NCBI RefSeq assembly: GCF_032193765.1
Contig: NZ_JAVBIJ010000001.1
Coordinates: 2,232,001-2,296,000, forward strand
Direction: 5' to 3'
From: Rhodoferax potami
GTDB lineage: Bacteria > Pseudomonadota > Gammaproteobacteria > Burkholderiales > Burkholderiaceae_C
DNA length: 64,000 bases
The notes beneath the pieces were generated by a model. That model saw nothing but the letters and a program-made list of their open reading frames with translations, searched no databases and was not told the origin of the DNA. Made by a program: the position numbers and the translations under genes. Shown here one piece after another: positions 27,329 to 34,726 of this stretch (positions are counted from its first letter, which is position 1; each line of letters starts with the position of its first letter).

Positions 27329-28177
27329 ATGACAACCGACACCACCGGCGCACCCACCGGAGTCGCCGAACTCGGGCAAATGCCCGAGGTGGTGGACCAA
27401 GTGGCGTTGGCGCGCCTGTACGGCGAGCCCTTGTTCGCCATGCCGCAGGATCTCTATATCCCGCCGGATGCGCTGGAGGTGTTTCTGGAGGCCTTCGAAG
27501 GGCCGCTGGACTTGTTGCTCTACCTGATTCGCAAGCAGAACTTCAACATCCTCGACATTCCGATGTTGAGCGTGACCAAGCAGTACTTGGTTTATGTGGA
27601 GCAAATCCGCAAGCGCAACCTGGAGCTGGCGGCCGAGTACCTGCTAATGGCAGCCATGCTGATTGAGATCAAATCGCGCATGTTGCTGCCCCCCAAGAAG
27701 GTGGCTGAGGGCGAAGAAGCAGAAGACCCGCGGGCGGAACTGGTGCGCCGCTTGCTCGAATACGAGCAAATGAAGCTGGCAGCCGCCCGGCTGAACGCGA
27801 TTCCGCAATACGGGCGAGATTTTTTAAAAGCCAACGTTTACATCGAGCAGAGCCTCAAACCCCGCTTTCCGGATGTGGGCGTGGAAGAGCTGCAAAGCGC
27901 TTGGCGTGACATCTTGAAGCGGGCCAAGCTGGTGCAGCACCACAAGATCAGCCGCGAAGAGCTCTCGGTGCGCGAGCACATGAGCATCGTGCTCAAAAAG
28001 CTGCAGGGTCAGCGTTTCGTTGGCTTCGAAGACTTGTTTGACACGACCCAAGGCACGCCGGTGCTGGTGGTGACCTTCATCGCCCTGCTGGAGCTGGCGA
28101 AAGAAACCCTGATCGAAATCACCCAGGCGGAGGCCTTCGCGCCGATCTATGTGCGCCTGGCCTATGCACCTACCTGA
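27329..28177 (+). CDS. scpA: segregation and condensation protein A
   Basis: Kleisin subunit that bridges SMC heads with ScpB in chromosome condensation. The 282-residue product has the kleisin N-terminal core at about residues 52-75 (EAFEGPLDLLLYLIRKQNFNI) and the C-terminal winged helix near 235-278. The first 50 residues are a variable extension. There is no Shine-Dalgarno before the ATG at 27329 because a repeat copy ends there; another ATG at 27380 sits in the loop of a hairpin (CTCGGGCA/TGCCCGAG, 27371-27388), so the start is not certain. scpB is not in the window. Confidence 0.93.
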   Translation: MTTDTTGAPTGVAELGQMPEVVDQVALARLYGEPLFAMPQDLYIPPDALEVFLEAFEGPLDLLLYLIRKQNFNILDIPMLSVTKQYLVYVEQIRKRNLELAAEYLLMAAMLIEIKSRMLLPPKKVAEGEEAEDPRAELVRRLLEYEQMKLAAARLNAIPQYGRDFLKANVYIEQSLKPRFPDVGVEELQSAWRDILKRAKLVQHHKISREELSVREHMSIVLKKLQGQRFVGFEDLFDTTQGTPVLVVTFIALLELAKETLIEITQAEAFAPIYVRLAYAPT

Positions 28178-28281
28178 ACCGGGCTCTCTATTTCAGGGCT
28201 CGCAACTGCGGTTAGTATTCGCCCCACTTTCGCCAAACCCTCGGCAAGCCCGATTTGTAATCCCGATTTTTGGAGTCCCCC

Positions 28282-29184
28282 ATGGCCCTGAACCCGACCG
28301 GTGAACAAGCCTCTAGCGCAACCAACGCGACTCCCTACGGCACGCTGCCCCCTGCGTCAGCGCCGTCCACACGCAAGCCCATCAGTTTGCCCCGCATCCA
28401 GGAGATGCACACCCGGGGTGAAAAAATCACCATGCTGACCGCCTACGACGCCACCTTTGCGGCGGTAGCGGATGCGGCAGGCGTGGAGTGCATTTTGGTG
28501 GGTGACTCCCTCGGCATGGTTTGCCAGGGGCGCCACAGCACCGTGGGCGTCACCCTCGAAGACATGGCTTACCACACCGAGAGCGTGGCCCGCGGCCTGC
28601 GCCGTGCCCAAGGCACCGCATGGCTGATTGGCGACTTGCCCTTCGGCAGCTACCAGGAATCCAAAGAGCAAGCCATCCGCAGTGCGAGCGTGCTCATGCA
28701 GGCAGGCGCGCACATGGTCAAGCTCGAAGGCGGCGGCTGGACCACCGAAGTAGTGCAGTTCTTGGTGCAGCGCGGCATCCCAGTGTGTGCCCATTTGGGC
28801 CTGACGCCGCAGACCGTGCACGCCCTCGGCGGCTATCGGGTGCAAGGCCGCGGTGATGCGGCTGCCGACATCATGAAAAAGCAGGCCCACGAACTGCAAG
28901 ACGCGGGTGCCAGCATGGTGGTGCTGGAGATGGTGCCAGCTCCCTTGTCTGCCGAGCTGACGCGTGAGTTGCCGCAGTGCGCCACCATCGGTATCGGAGC
29001 CGGCAAGGGCACCGCCGGTCAAGTGCTGGTGCTGCATGACATGCTGGGGGTGAACCTCGGCAAAAACCCGAAGTTCGTGCGTAACTTCATGCTGGAAGCC
29101 ACCAGTATCCGTGGAGCCATGGAAGCCTATGTGGCCGCAGTCAAGAACGGCAGCTTTCCGGAAGACGCTGTTCACGCGTGGTGA
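28282..29184 (+). CDS. panB: 3-methyl-2-oxobutanoate hydroxymethyltransferase
   Basis: First step of pantothenate synthesis: transfers a hydroxymethyl group to alpha-ketoisovalerate. The 300-residue TIM-barrel protein has [17 protein letters not shown], the metal-binding VGDSLGMV, and [11 protein letters not shown]. Start chosen at the ATG at 28282 (GGAG about 8 bases upstream) rather than a TTG four codons earlier. Compared with most PanB it has an N-terminal Ala/Ser/Thr/Pro-rich extension of about 35 residues, whose DNA includes 12 bases (GCCTCTAGCGCA) identical to the arm of the dispersed repeat. panC follows after 6 bases. Confidence 0.96.
   Translation: MALNPTGEQASSATNATPYGTLPPASAPSTRKPISLPRIQEMHTRGEKITMLTAYDATFAAVADAAGVECILVGDSLGMVCQGRHSTVGVTLEDMAYHTESVARGLRRAQGTAWLIGDLPFGSYQESKEQAIRSASVLMQAGAHMVKLEGGGWTTEVVQFLVQRGIPVCAHLGLTPQTVHALGGYRVQGRGDAAADIMKKQAHELQDAGASMVVLEMVPAPLSAELTRELPQCATIGIGAGKGTAGQVLVLHDMLGVNLGKNPKFVRNFMLEATSIRGAMEAYVAAVKNGSFPEDAVHAW
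28309..28320 (+). repeat. half-copy of the dispersed repeat in the panB 5' end
   Basis: GCCTCTAGCGCA is identical to the left arm of the copy at 27278. Only one arm is present, so this could be a relic or chance. Confidence 0.3.
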
Positions 29185-29190
29185 GAAACG

Positions 29191-30015
29191 ATGCAACTGA
29201 TTCACACTATTTCTGAGCTACGCGAGGCACTCAGCCAGTACCGTCACCCAGCCGTCGTGCCCACCATGGGCAACTTGCATGCCGGGCACTTGGCCTTGGT
29301 GCGCCAGGCCAAGCCGCTGGGCGACGTGACGATTTCCACCATTTTTGTAAACCGGTTGCAATTTGCACCGCACGAGGATTTCGATACCTACCCTCGGACC
29401 CTGGAAGCAGATTGCCAACACCTGGAAGCTGCGGGTTGCGATATTGTGTTTGCCCCCAAAGAGAGCGAGCTTTACCCTCAGGCACAAACTTTCAAGGTGC
29501 ACCCTCCGACTGAGCTGGCAGATATTCTGGAAGGCCACTTCCGCCCCGGTTTTTTCATCGGGGTGTGTACGGTGGTCATGAAGTTGTTGGCAGTCACCCA
29601 AGCGCGTACCGCCCTGTTCGGCAAAAAAGACTACCAGCAGCTGATGGTGATCCGCAATATGGTCAAGCAGTTCGCTTTGCCGATCGACGTGGTCGGCGGT
29701 GAGACCCAGCGTAACGAGGCAGGCCTGGCGCTCTCCAGCCGCAATGGCTACCTGACTCCGGCACAGCGGGAAGAGGCCTTGTTGTTGTCCAGCATCTTGC
29801 GCGGCATCGTGAACGCCGTGCGCTCCGGCGAGACCGACCTCGCGCGGCTGGAAAACGACGGCATGCAATCGCTGCGCGCCGCCGGTTGGATGCCCGACTA
29901 TGTGGCTGTGCGCCGCCAGTCAGACCTGCAGGCCCCACAGGCAGGCGATGCCAAAGTGGTGCTAGCGGCCGCCCGCTTGGGTAGCACACGCCTCATCGAC
30001 AACATGGAAGTTTAA
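29191..30015 (+). CDS. panC: pantoate-beta-alanine ligase
   Basis: Joins pantoate and beta-alanine with ATP to give pantothenate. The 274-residue protein has the nucleotide-binding PTMGNLHAGHLALV (HxGH near residues 30-33), FGKKDYQQL, and the KMSKS-like LSSRNGYL. Placed directly after panB, forming the usual panBC pair. Confidence 0.97.
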   Translation: MQLIHTISELREALSQYRHPAVVPTMGNLHAGHLALVRQAKPLGDVTISTIFVNRLQFAPHEDFDTYPRTLEADCQHLEAAGCDIVFAPKESELYPQAQTFKVHPPTELADILEGHFRPGFFIGVCTVVMKLLAVTQARTALFGKKDYQQLMVIRNMVKQFALPIDVVGGETQRNEAGLALSSRNGYLTPAQREEALLLSSILRGIVNAVRSGETDLARLENDGMQSLRAAGWMPDYVAVRRQSDLQAPQAGDAKVVLAAARLGSTRLIDNMEV

Positions 30016-30028
30016 AAGGGCGCCTGCC

Positions 30029-30586
30029 ATGCACGCATCGCCGGATTTGCAGAGAAGAAGTTGCTTGAAGCGCAGCGCCGAGCTGGCTGTATTGGTGGCC
30101 AGCGGCACTCTGACAGCGTGCGCTGCGGGCGAGGACCGGGGACTGCAATTCAGCACCCTGCAACAGGTGGCAGACGAGCTCCAGCGGTTGAGTGCTGCAC
30201 CGCTGGACTCCAACGCGGTTTGGTCCTGGAGCCAGACTCTCGAGCATTGCGCGCAGAGCATTGAGTTCTCCATGACCGGGTTTCCGGAGCCCAAGTCAGC
30301 CGTGTTCCAAAACACGGCTGGCGCTGCAGCCTTCCGCTTTTTTCAATGGCGGGGCCGCATGATCCACGACCTTGCAGAGCCCATACCCGGTGCGCCTCCA
30401 CTGGCGGCAGACGCCCCCGCTGCCGCATCACTGGCCCAGCTACAAAATGCCATGGCTGCGTTTACCGCCTGGACGGCACCGCTCCAACCGCATTTTGCCT
30501 ACGGAACACTAGGTAAACCGGACTACGAGCAGGCGCATGCCATGCATTTGGCGCAGCACCTATCGGGGTTCAAACTCAAAGCCTGA
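30029..30586 (+). CDS. DUF1569 family Tat-type lipoprotein
   Basis: A 185-residue protein with a twin-arginine motif (RRSCLKR, residues 9-15), a hydrophobic stretch and a lipobox (LTAC near residues 28-31), so probably a Tat-exported lipoprotein. The mature part matches DUF1569 (DinB-like fold) by SIEFSMTGFPEPKSAVFQNT, RGRMIHDLAEPIPGAPPL and the closing HFAYGTLGKPDYEQAHAMHLAQHLSGF, where His residues may bind a metal. No function is established. It follows panC by 13 bases but has no obvious part in pantothenate synthesis. Confidence 0.8.
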   Translation: MHASPDLQRRSCLKRSAELAVLVASGTLTACAAGEDRGLQFSTLQQVADELQRLSAAPLDSNAVWSWSQTLEHCAQSIEFSMTGFPEPKSAVFQNTAGAAAFRFFQWRGRMIHDLAEPIPGAPPLAADAPAAASLAQLQNAMAAFTAWTAPLQPHFAYGTLGKPDYEQAHAMHLAQHLSGFKLKA

Positions 30587-30615
30587 TTCACCAGGCGCCC
30601 GGCAAGGCCACCATG

Positions 30616-30643
30616 AAAAAAGCCCGGGCTTGCGCTCGGGCAT
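30616..30643 (-). terminator. intrinsic terminator after the porin gene
   Basis: On the minus strand GCCCGAG and CCCGGGC form a G/C stem followed by six T, 26-53 bases after the porin stop. Confidence 0.7.
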
Positions 30644-30668
30644 AAAACCTTGGAATCCTTGAAAGCGC

Positions 30669-31640
30669 TTAGAAGGTGTACTTGAGACCCATTTCCACCA
30701 CATCGCCTTCGCCCTTGGGTTTAGCCAAACCAGCGAAGTCCAGATAGAACTGCATGTTCTTGAACGGTGTGTAGCCAACGCCTGCGGACCACTCATCGCG
30801 GCCGTTGGCATTCTCTGGCTTCACTTTTTGCATGGACACGCCAAAATCGAACTGGCCCATCACGTAGGTCAATGCCACGCCGGTGTAGCTGGTCTTGATT
30901 TTGGTGGTGCTTTCCACTTCAGCGACCAGGCCCTTCAAGCCGAGGTTGCCCATTTGGTAAGTGGCGGCCAAACCGGTGGCATAGCGGTCGGTATTGAGTT
31001 CACCTTGGGTTTTGGAGGCATCCGCCTTGTACTTGGCGAATTCGCTCCAGCCACCTGCCAATGTCAGGTTGCCGAATTTGTAGCTGGCTGCCAAGGCAAA
31101 ACCATTGGAGTTCTCTGGGTTGGTTGTGGGGCCAATCGCAGAGGTGTAGTCGACCGCAAAAGTCAGATCACCCAATTTGTGGCTGTATTGCAAGTGACGG
31201 CCTTTGTTGGCAGAGCCCGGCTCAGTCATGAAGCCGTTTTCACCGTGACCGACGCCCAACACTTCCATCACGTTGTCTTCAATGTAGCTGTCGAACTGAC
31301 CTGCAGAAAAGCGACCATACTTCTTGCTGGCAATGCCTACGCGGGTGTCGTCAGACACAAAGTTGGAATTGTCGACAACGGGGTCGTAGTCCACTTCGAT
31401 TTCACCGAAGATGGAGATGTCTTCATTGATGTTCTTGGTCGCCTTGATTTCGACTTGGTTCAGACCCTTGCCCATCACTTCATTGATATCACGGCCAGCC
31501 GCGTTGCGCTTGCTGACGTGGTAGGTGCCAACGTCCACGTTGACTTCAAACTTCACGTCTTTGTCAGTAGCCAGTTCGCCCGCCTGAACGCCCATTGCAA
31601 GGGTTGCAACTGCGATTGCAACGACAGATTTATTCAACAT
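30669..31640 (-). CDS. outer-membrane porin (Gram-negative porin family)
   Basis: General porin-like beta-barrel of 323 residues. The signal peptide is residues 1-20 (ends GVQA). The mature protein has alternating amphipathic strands and ends in KYTF with the terminal phenylalanine needed for BAM insertion. It has the GRFSAGQFDSYIEDNV loop typical of proteobacterial porins of the porin_4 type. Start chosen at MLNKSVVAIAVATLA, a clear signal peptide; the upstream extension is not. Pore specificity cannot be read. Confidence 0.9.
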   Translation of the reverse strand: MLNKSVVAIAVATLAMGVQAGELATDKDVKFEVNVDVGTYHVSKRNAAGRDINEVMGKGLNQVEIKATKNINEDISIFGEIEVDYDPVVDNSNFVSDDTRVGIASKKYGRFSAGQFDSYIEDNVMEVLGVGHGENGFMTEPGSANKGRHLQYSHKLGDLTFAVDYTSAIGPTTNPENSNGFALAASYKFGNLTLAGGWSEFAKYKADASKTQGELNTDRYATGLAATYQMGNLGLKGLVAEVESTTKIKTSYTGVALTYVMGQFDFGVSMQKVKPENANGRDEWSAGVGYTPFKNMQFYLDFAGLAKPKGEGDVVEMGLKYTF

Positions 31641-31798
31641 TTCAAACTCCAGATTGATGCACTTTTTACGCTGCATCCGAGCTGATGCAACAGGTGCCGG
31701 AGTCTGAAGAGTCAATGCGACAAATTCGTGCAACGCCTATGAAGATTTGATGAAACGGTGCACAACCACCGCTTCAAGCCATCGTGCTGTCGGCACGG

Positions 31799-32290
31799 TC
31801 ACAAAAAGCGGTCGAGTATTTTTTTACCCTGGGCATCCATGGCGAACTGGTCCCGCACCAGGTATTGAATGCCATGTGCATCAGAGATCAGCAAGGCGTT
31901 GCCTTTGCCAATCCGGCGGATGTCCTCATCACCCCGGAGCACAAAGTCTGTCGGCCCGCGGTTGGTTTCTACCGACCAAGTGCAGGGCGTCGAGTAGCTG
32001 GTCACCGACACGATCCGCTCAATCACCGGCATGAATTCACGCGTAGCCAATTCCGCGCGGATCAGGTCTTGCGCGGGTTGTGGAACATCGGCAAGCAGGT
32101 CCACCCAGCCTACCTCTTTGCCGTCCTGGCTCACGATCGAGATACCGTCCTCGGGAGACTGGATGGGAAAGGCGCGCACGGGCACCACGCCTTCAAAGCG
32201 CTCACCGGCTTCATTGGTCAGCACCAGCTTGCCAAAAGGGGTGCGCTCCAGTGCAAAGCGGCTGGCGGTCACGGTGTAAAGCGCGCTCAT
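31799..32290 (-). CDS. DUF1854 protein associated with cyanophycin metabolism
   Basis: A 163-residue soluble protein of the DUF1854 family, which recurs beside cyanophycin synthetase genes in betaproteobacteria. Visible core: LVLTNEAGERFEGVVPVRAFPIQSPEDGISIVS and the C-terminal LLISDAHGIQYLVRDQFAMD. Its ATG overlaps the stop of the upstream ABC transporter gene (ATGA), so the two products are made together and may act as a complex. Function is unknown; a regulatory or adaptor role for the transporter is inference. Confidence 0.85.
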   Translation of the reverse strand: MSALYTVTASRFALERTPFGKLVLTNEAGERFEGVVPVRAFPIQSPEDGISIVSQDGKEVGWVDLLADVPQPAQDLIRAELATREFMPVIERIVSVTSYSTPCTWSVETNRGPTDFVLRGDEDIRRIGKGNALLISDAHGIQYLVRDQFAMDAQGKKILDRFL

Positions 32291-34545
32291 GCGGCCTCCT
32301 CAATCAGGTTGTTGCGGGCTTGGGCTTGGTACAGGTTGAAGTACGCGCCCTCGGTCGCCATCAGCGCATCATGGGCGCCCTCCTCTACCACCTTGCCGCG
32401 ATCTAGTACGACCAAGCGGTCCGCACGGTGCAGGGTCGACAGGCGGTGCGCAATCGCAATCGTGGTGCGGCCTTGCACCAAGTTCTCAAGCGCCTTTTGA
32501 ATTTCTTTCTCGGTCTCTGAGTCCACGGACGAGGTGGCCTCATCGAGGATCAATATGCGGGGGTCAATCAGCAGCGCACGCGCAATCGAGATACGTTGGC
32601 GCTCGCCACCGGACAGGCCTTGGCCGCGCTCCCCCACCATGGAGTCATACCCTTGGGGCAAACGCAAAATGAACTCGTGGGCATGGGCCGCGCGGGCTGC
32701 TGCGATGATTTGCGAACGGGTCGCATCAGGCTTGCCGTATGCAATGTTGTCCGCAATCGTGCCGAAGAACAAAAATGGCTCTTGCAACACGAGGCCAATG
32801 TTCTGCCGGTAGTCCGAAATGGCATACGAGCGGATGTCCACACCGTCCACCAGAATAGCGCCCTCTGATACGTCGTAGAAACGGCAAATCAGATTGACCA
32901 GCGTACTCTTACCGGAACCACTGTGGCCTACGAGACCCACCATTTCTCCGGGTGCGATTTTCAGATTGATGCCGCGGTTGACCTCGCGATTGCCGTAACG
33001 GAAGCCCACATCGCGCACCTCAATGCTGCCCTGGACCTTGCCCATTGGAACCGGGTTCACCGGCTCTGGCACGCTGGATACGTGGTCCAGGATGTCAAAG
33101 ATTCGTTTGGCTGCAGAGGCTGACTTTTGGGTCACCGACACGATACGGCTCATGGAATCCAAGCGTCCGTAAAAGCGGCTGATGTAGGCAATGAATGCCG
33201 TCAAAACGCCCACGGTGATCTCACCCTGGGACACTTGCCAGATACCAAACGCCCACACCACCAACAGGCCCAGCTCTGTCAAAAACGAAACGCTGGGCGA
33301 AAACAGCGACCAGATTTTGTTGATGCGGTCATTGACCACCAAGTTGTGCTTGTTGGCCTCGCGGAAGCGGCTGGCTTCGCGGGTCTCTTGTGCAAACGCC
33401 TTGACTACCCGGATACCGGGGATGGTGTCGGCCAGTACATTGGTGACCTCACCCCACACACGGTCGATTTTCTCGAACCCGGTGCGTAGGCGATCCCGCA
33501 CAAAGTGGATCATCCAGGCAATGAAGGGAAGCGGCACCAAGGTCACTACCGCCAACCAGGGGTTGATGGAGAAGAGGATGATGGCGGTCATCGTCAGCAT
33601 GATCACATCGGTCGCGAAGTCCAGCAGATGCAGCGACAAAAACACGCAGATCCGGTCACTTTCGCTGCCGATGCGCGACATCAAATCCCCGGTCCGCTTG
33701 CCACCAAAGTATTCGAGCGACAAGCGTAAAAGGTGTTCGTAGGTCGTCGTGCGCAAGTCGGCGCCAATACGCTCCGAGACAAGCGCGAGGATGTACGTCT
33801 TGGCCCAACTCAGCACCCACGCCAGCAGTGCCGACCCGAGCAAGCCACCCATGTACATGCCCACCAACATAGGATCAATTTTTTGGCCGTTCTGGAACGG
33901 GATCAACACGTTGTCCATCAGGGGCATCGTGAGATACGGCGGGACCAAATTGGCCGCAGTGCCCAACAGCGTCAGGAAAAAGCCGAGGAGGAGCTGCCCG
34001 CGGTAGGGCCGCGCAAAACGCCACAGGCGGAACAAAGTCCAGGTGCTGGGCGGCGTGTGAACCACTTTTGTGCACACCGGGCACTCTTCCTGCTCAGGGT
34101 CCAGCGGCGCCTTGCAACTCGGGCACACCTGGGTGAGCGCTTGGGCAAGAGGCTTGCCCGACACGGTGCTCTCCAGCTGGGAATGGAATTGATCGACCAA
34201 GCGAATCGCCTGCAGGTTCTGTCCCAGGGTAAACCGCCAGCTACCGCGCAATGCGCTGGCGTCCACCAGGTTCAGGTGCCCCACGCCGGCATGATCGTGG
34301 TGCAACAGCGTCTGCCCGGCCTGCAAGTCCCAACCAGACCAAATCTGCGTTGCCCCCTCACAGGCGAGCAACCGCTGGTTGGTGAGCAGCACCAGCCCCT
34401 TCACAAAGTGCAGTTGTTGGTCAAGGTCAACCTCCAGCGCAGCCAAGACGTTCTCATGGGGACGGAGTTGTTTTTGAACCGCTTCCCGCCAGGCAGAAGG
34501 CAAATCGCCGGATAGCGCAGAAAAAGCAGAGGCTTCGGAAGTCAT
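32287..34545 (-). CDS. ABC transporter (permease-ATPase fusion) with N-terminal zinc ribbon, cyanophycin-associated
   Basis: A 752-residue exporter-type half transporter. Layout: a 130-residue N-terminal domain of PH-like look, a four-cysteine zinc ribbon (C141, C144, C155, C158), six membrane helices from about 180 to 470, then an ATPase with Walker A GHSGSGKST, signature LSGGERQR and Walker B ILILDEATSS. The family occurs with DUF1854 and cphA genes; substrate is not known, and the extra cytosolic N-terminal part is unusual for ABC exporters. The ATG at 34545 is preferred to a TTG three codons upstream. Divergent from cphA'. Confidence 0.9.
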   Translation of the reverse strand: MTSEASAFSALSGDLPSAWREAVQKQLRPHENVLAALEVDLDQQLHFVKGLVLLTNQRLLACEGATQIWSGWDLQAGQTLLHHDHAGVGHLNLVDASALRGSWRFTLGQNLQAIRLVDQFHSQLESTVSGKPLAQALTQVCPSCKAPLDPEQEECPVCTKVVHTPPSTWTLFRLWRFARPYRGQLLLGFFLTLLGTAANLVPPYLTMPLMDNVLIPFQNGQKIDPMLVGMYMGGLLGSALLAWVLSWAKTYILALVSERIGADLRTTTYEHLLRLSLEYFGGKRTGDLMSRIGSESDRICVFLSLHLLDFATDVIMLTMTAIILFSINPWLAVVTLVPLPFIAWMIHFVRDRLRTGFEKIDRVWGEVTNVLADTIPGIRVVKAFAQETREASRFREANKHNLVVNDRINKIWSLFSPSVSFLTELGLLVVWAFGIWQVSQGEITVGVLTAFIAYISRFYGRLDSMSRIVSVTQKSASAAKRIFDILDHVSSVPEPVNPVPMGKVQGSIEVRDVGFRYGNREVNRGINLKIAPGEMVGLVGHSGSGKSTLVNLICRFYDVSEGAILVDGVDIRSYAISDYRQNIGLVLQEPFLFFGTIADNIAYGKPDATRSQIIAAARAAHAHEFILRLPQGYDSMVGERGQGLSGGERQRISIARALLIDPRILILDEATSSVDSETEKEIQKALENLVQGRTTIAIAHRLSTLHRADRLVVLDRGKVVEEGAHDALMATEGAYFNLYQAQARNNLIEEAA

Positions 34546-34726
34546 GGATCGCAAAAAAGGATGAATTTGAGTCAGTTTTTCAAAGTGGCAGGCCTCACGG
34601 GCCGCCCATCTTCAGGCAGTCGATACTACGCGCAAGCGCACAGCAGTCGAAGCGAGCCGCTTCTGTGAGCGAGAATACTCAACGCATTGCGCGTAACAAT
34701 GGTGGACCGCTCTTTCCCAATAAGCC
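34546..34726. promoter_or_regulatory. divergent promoter region of the cyanophycin locus
   Basis: Shared upstream region of the ABC/DUF1854 pair and cphA'-cphA. No clear operator or -35/-10 boxes could be read, and the cphA' ATG lacks a good Shine-Dalgarno. Confidence 0.4.
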
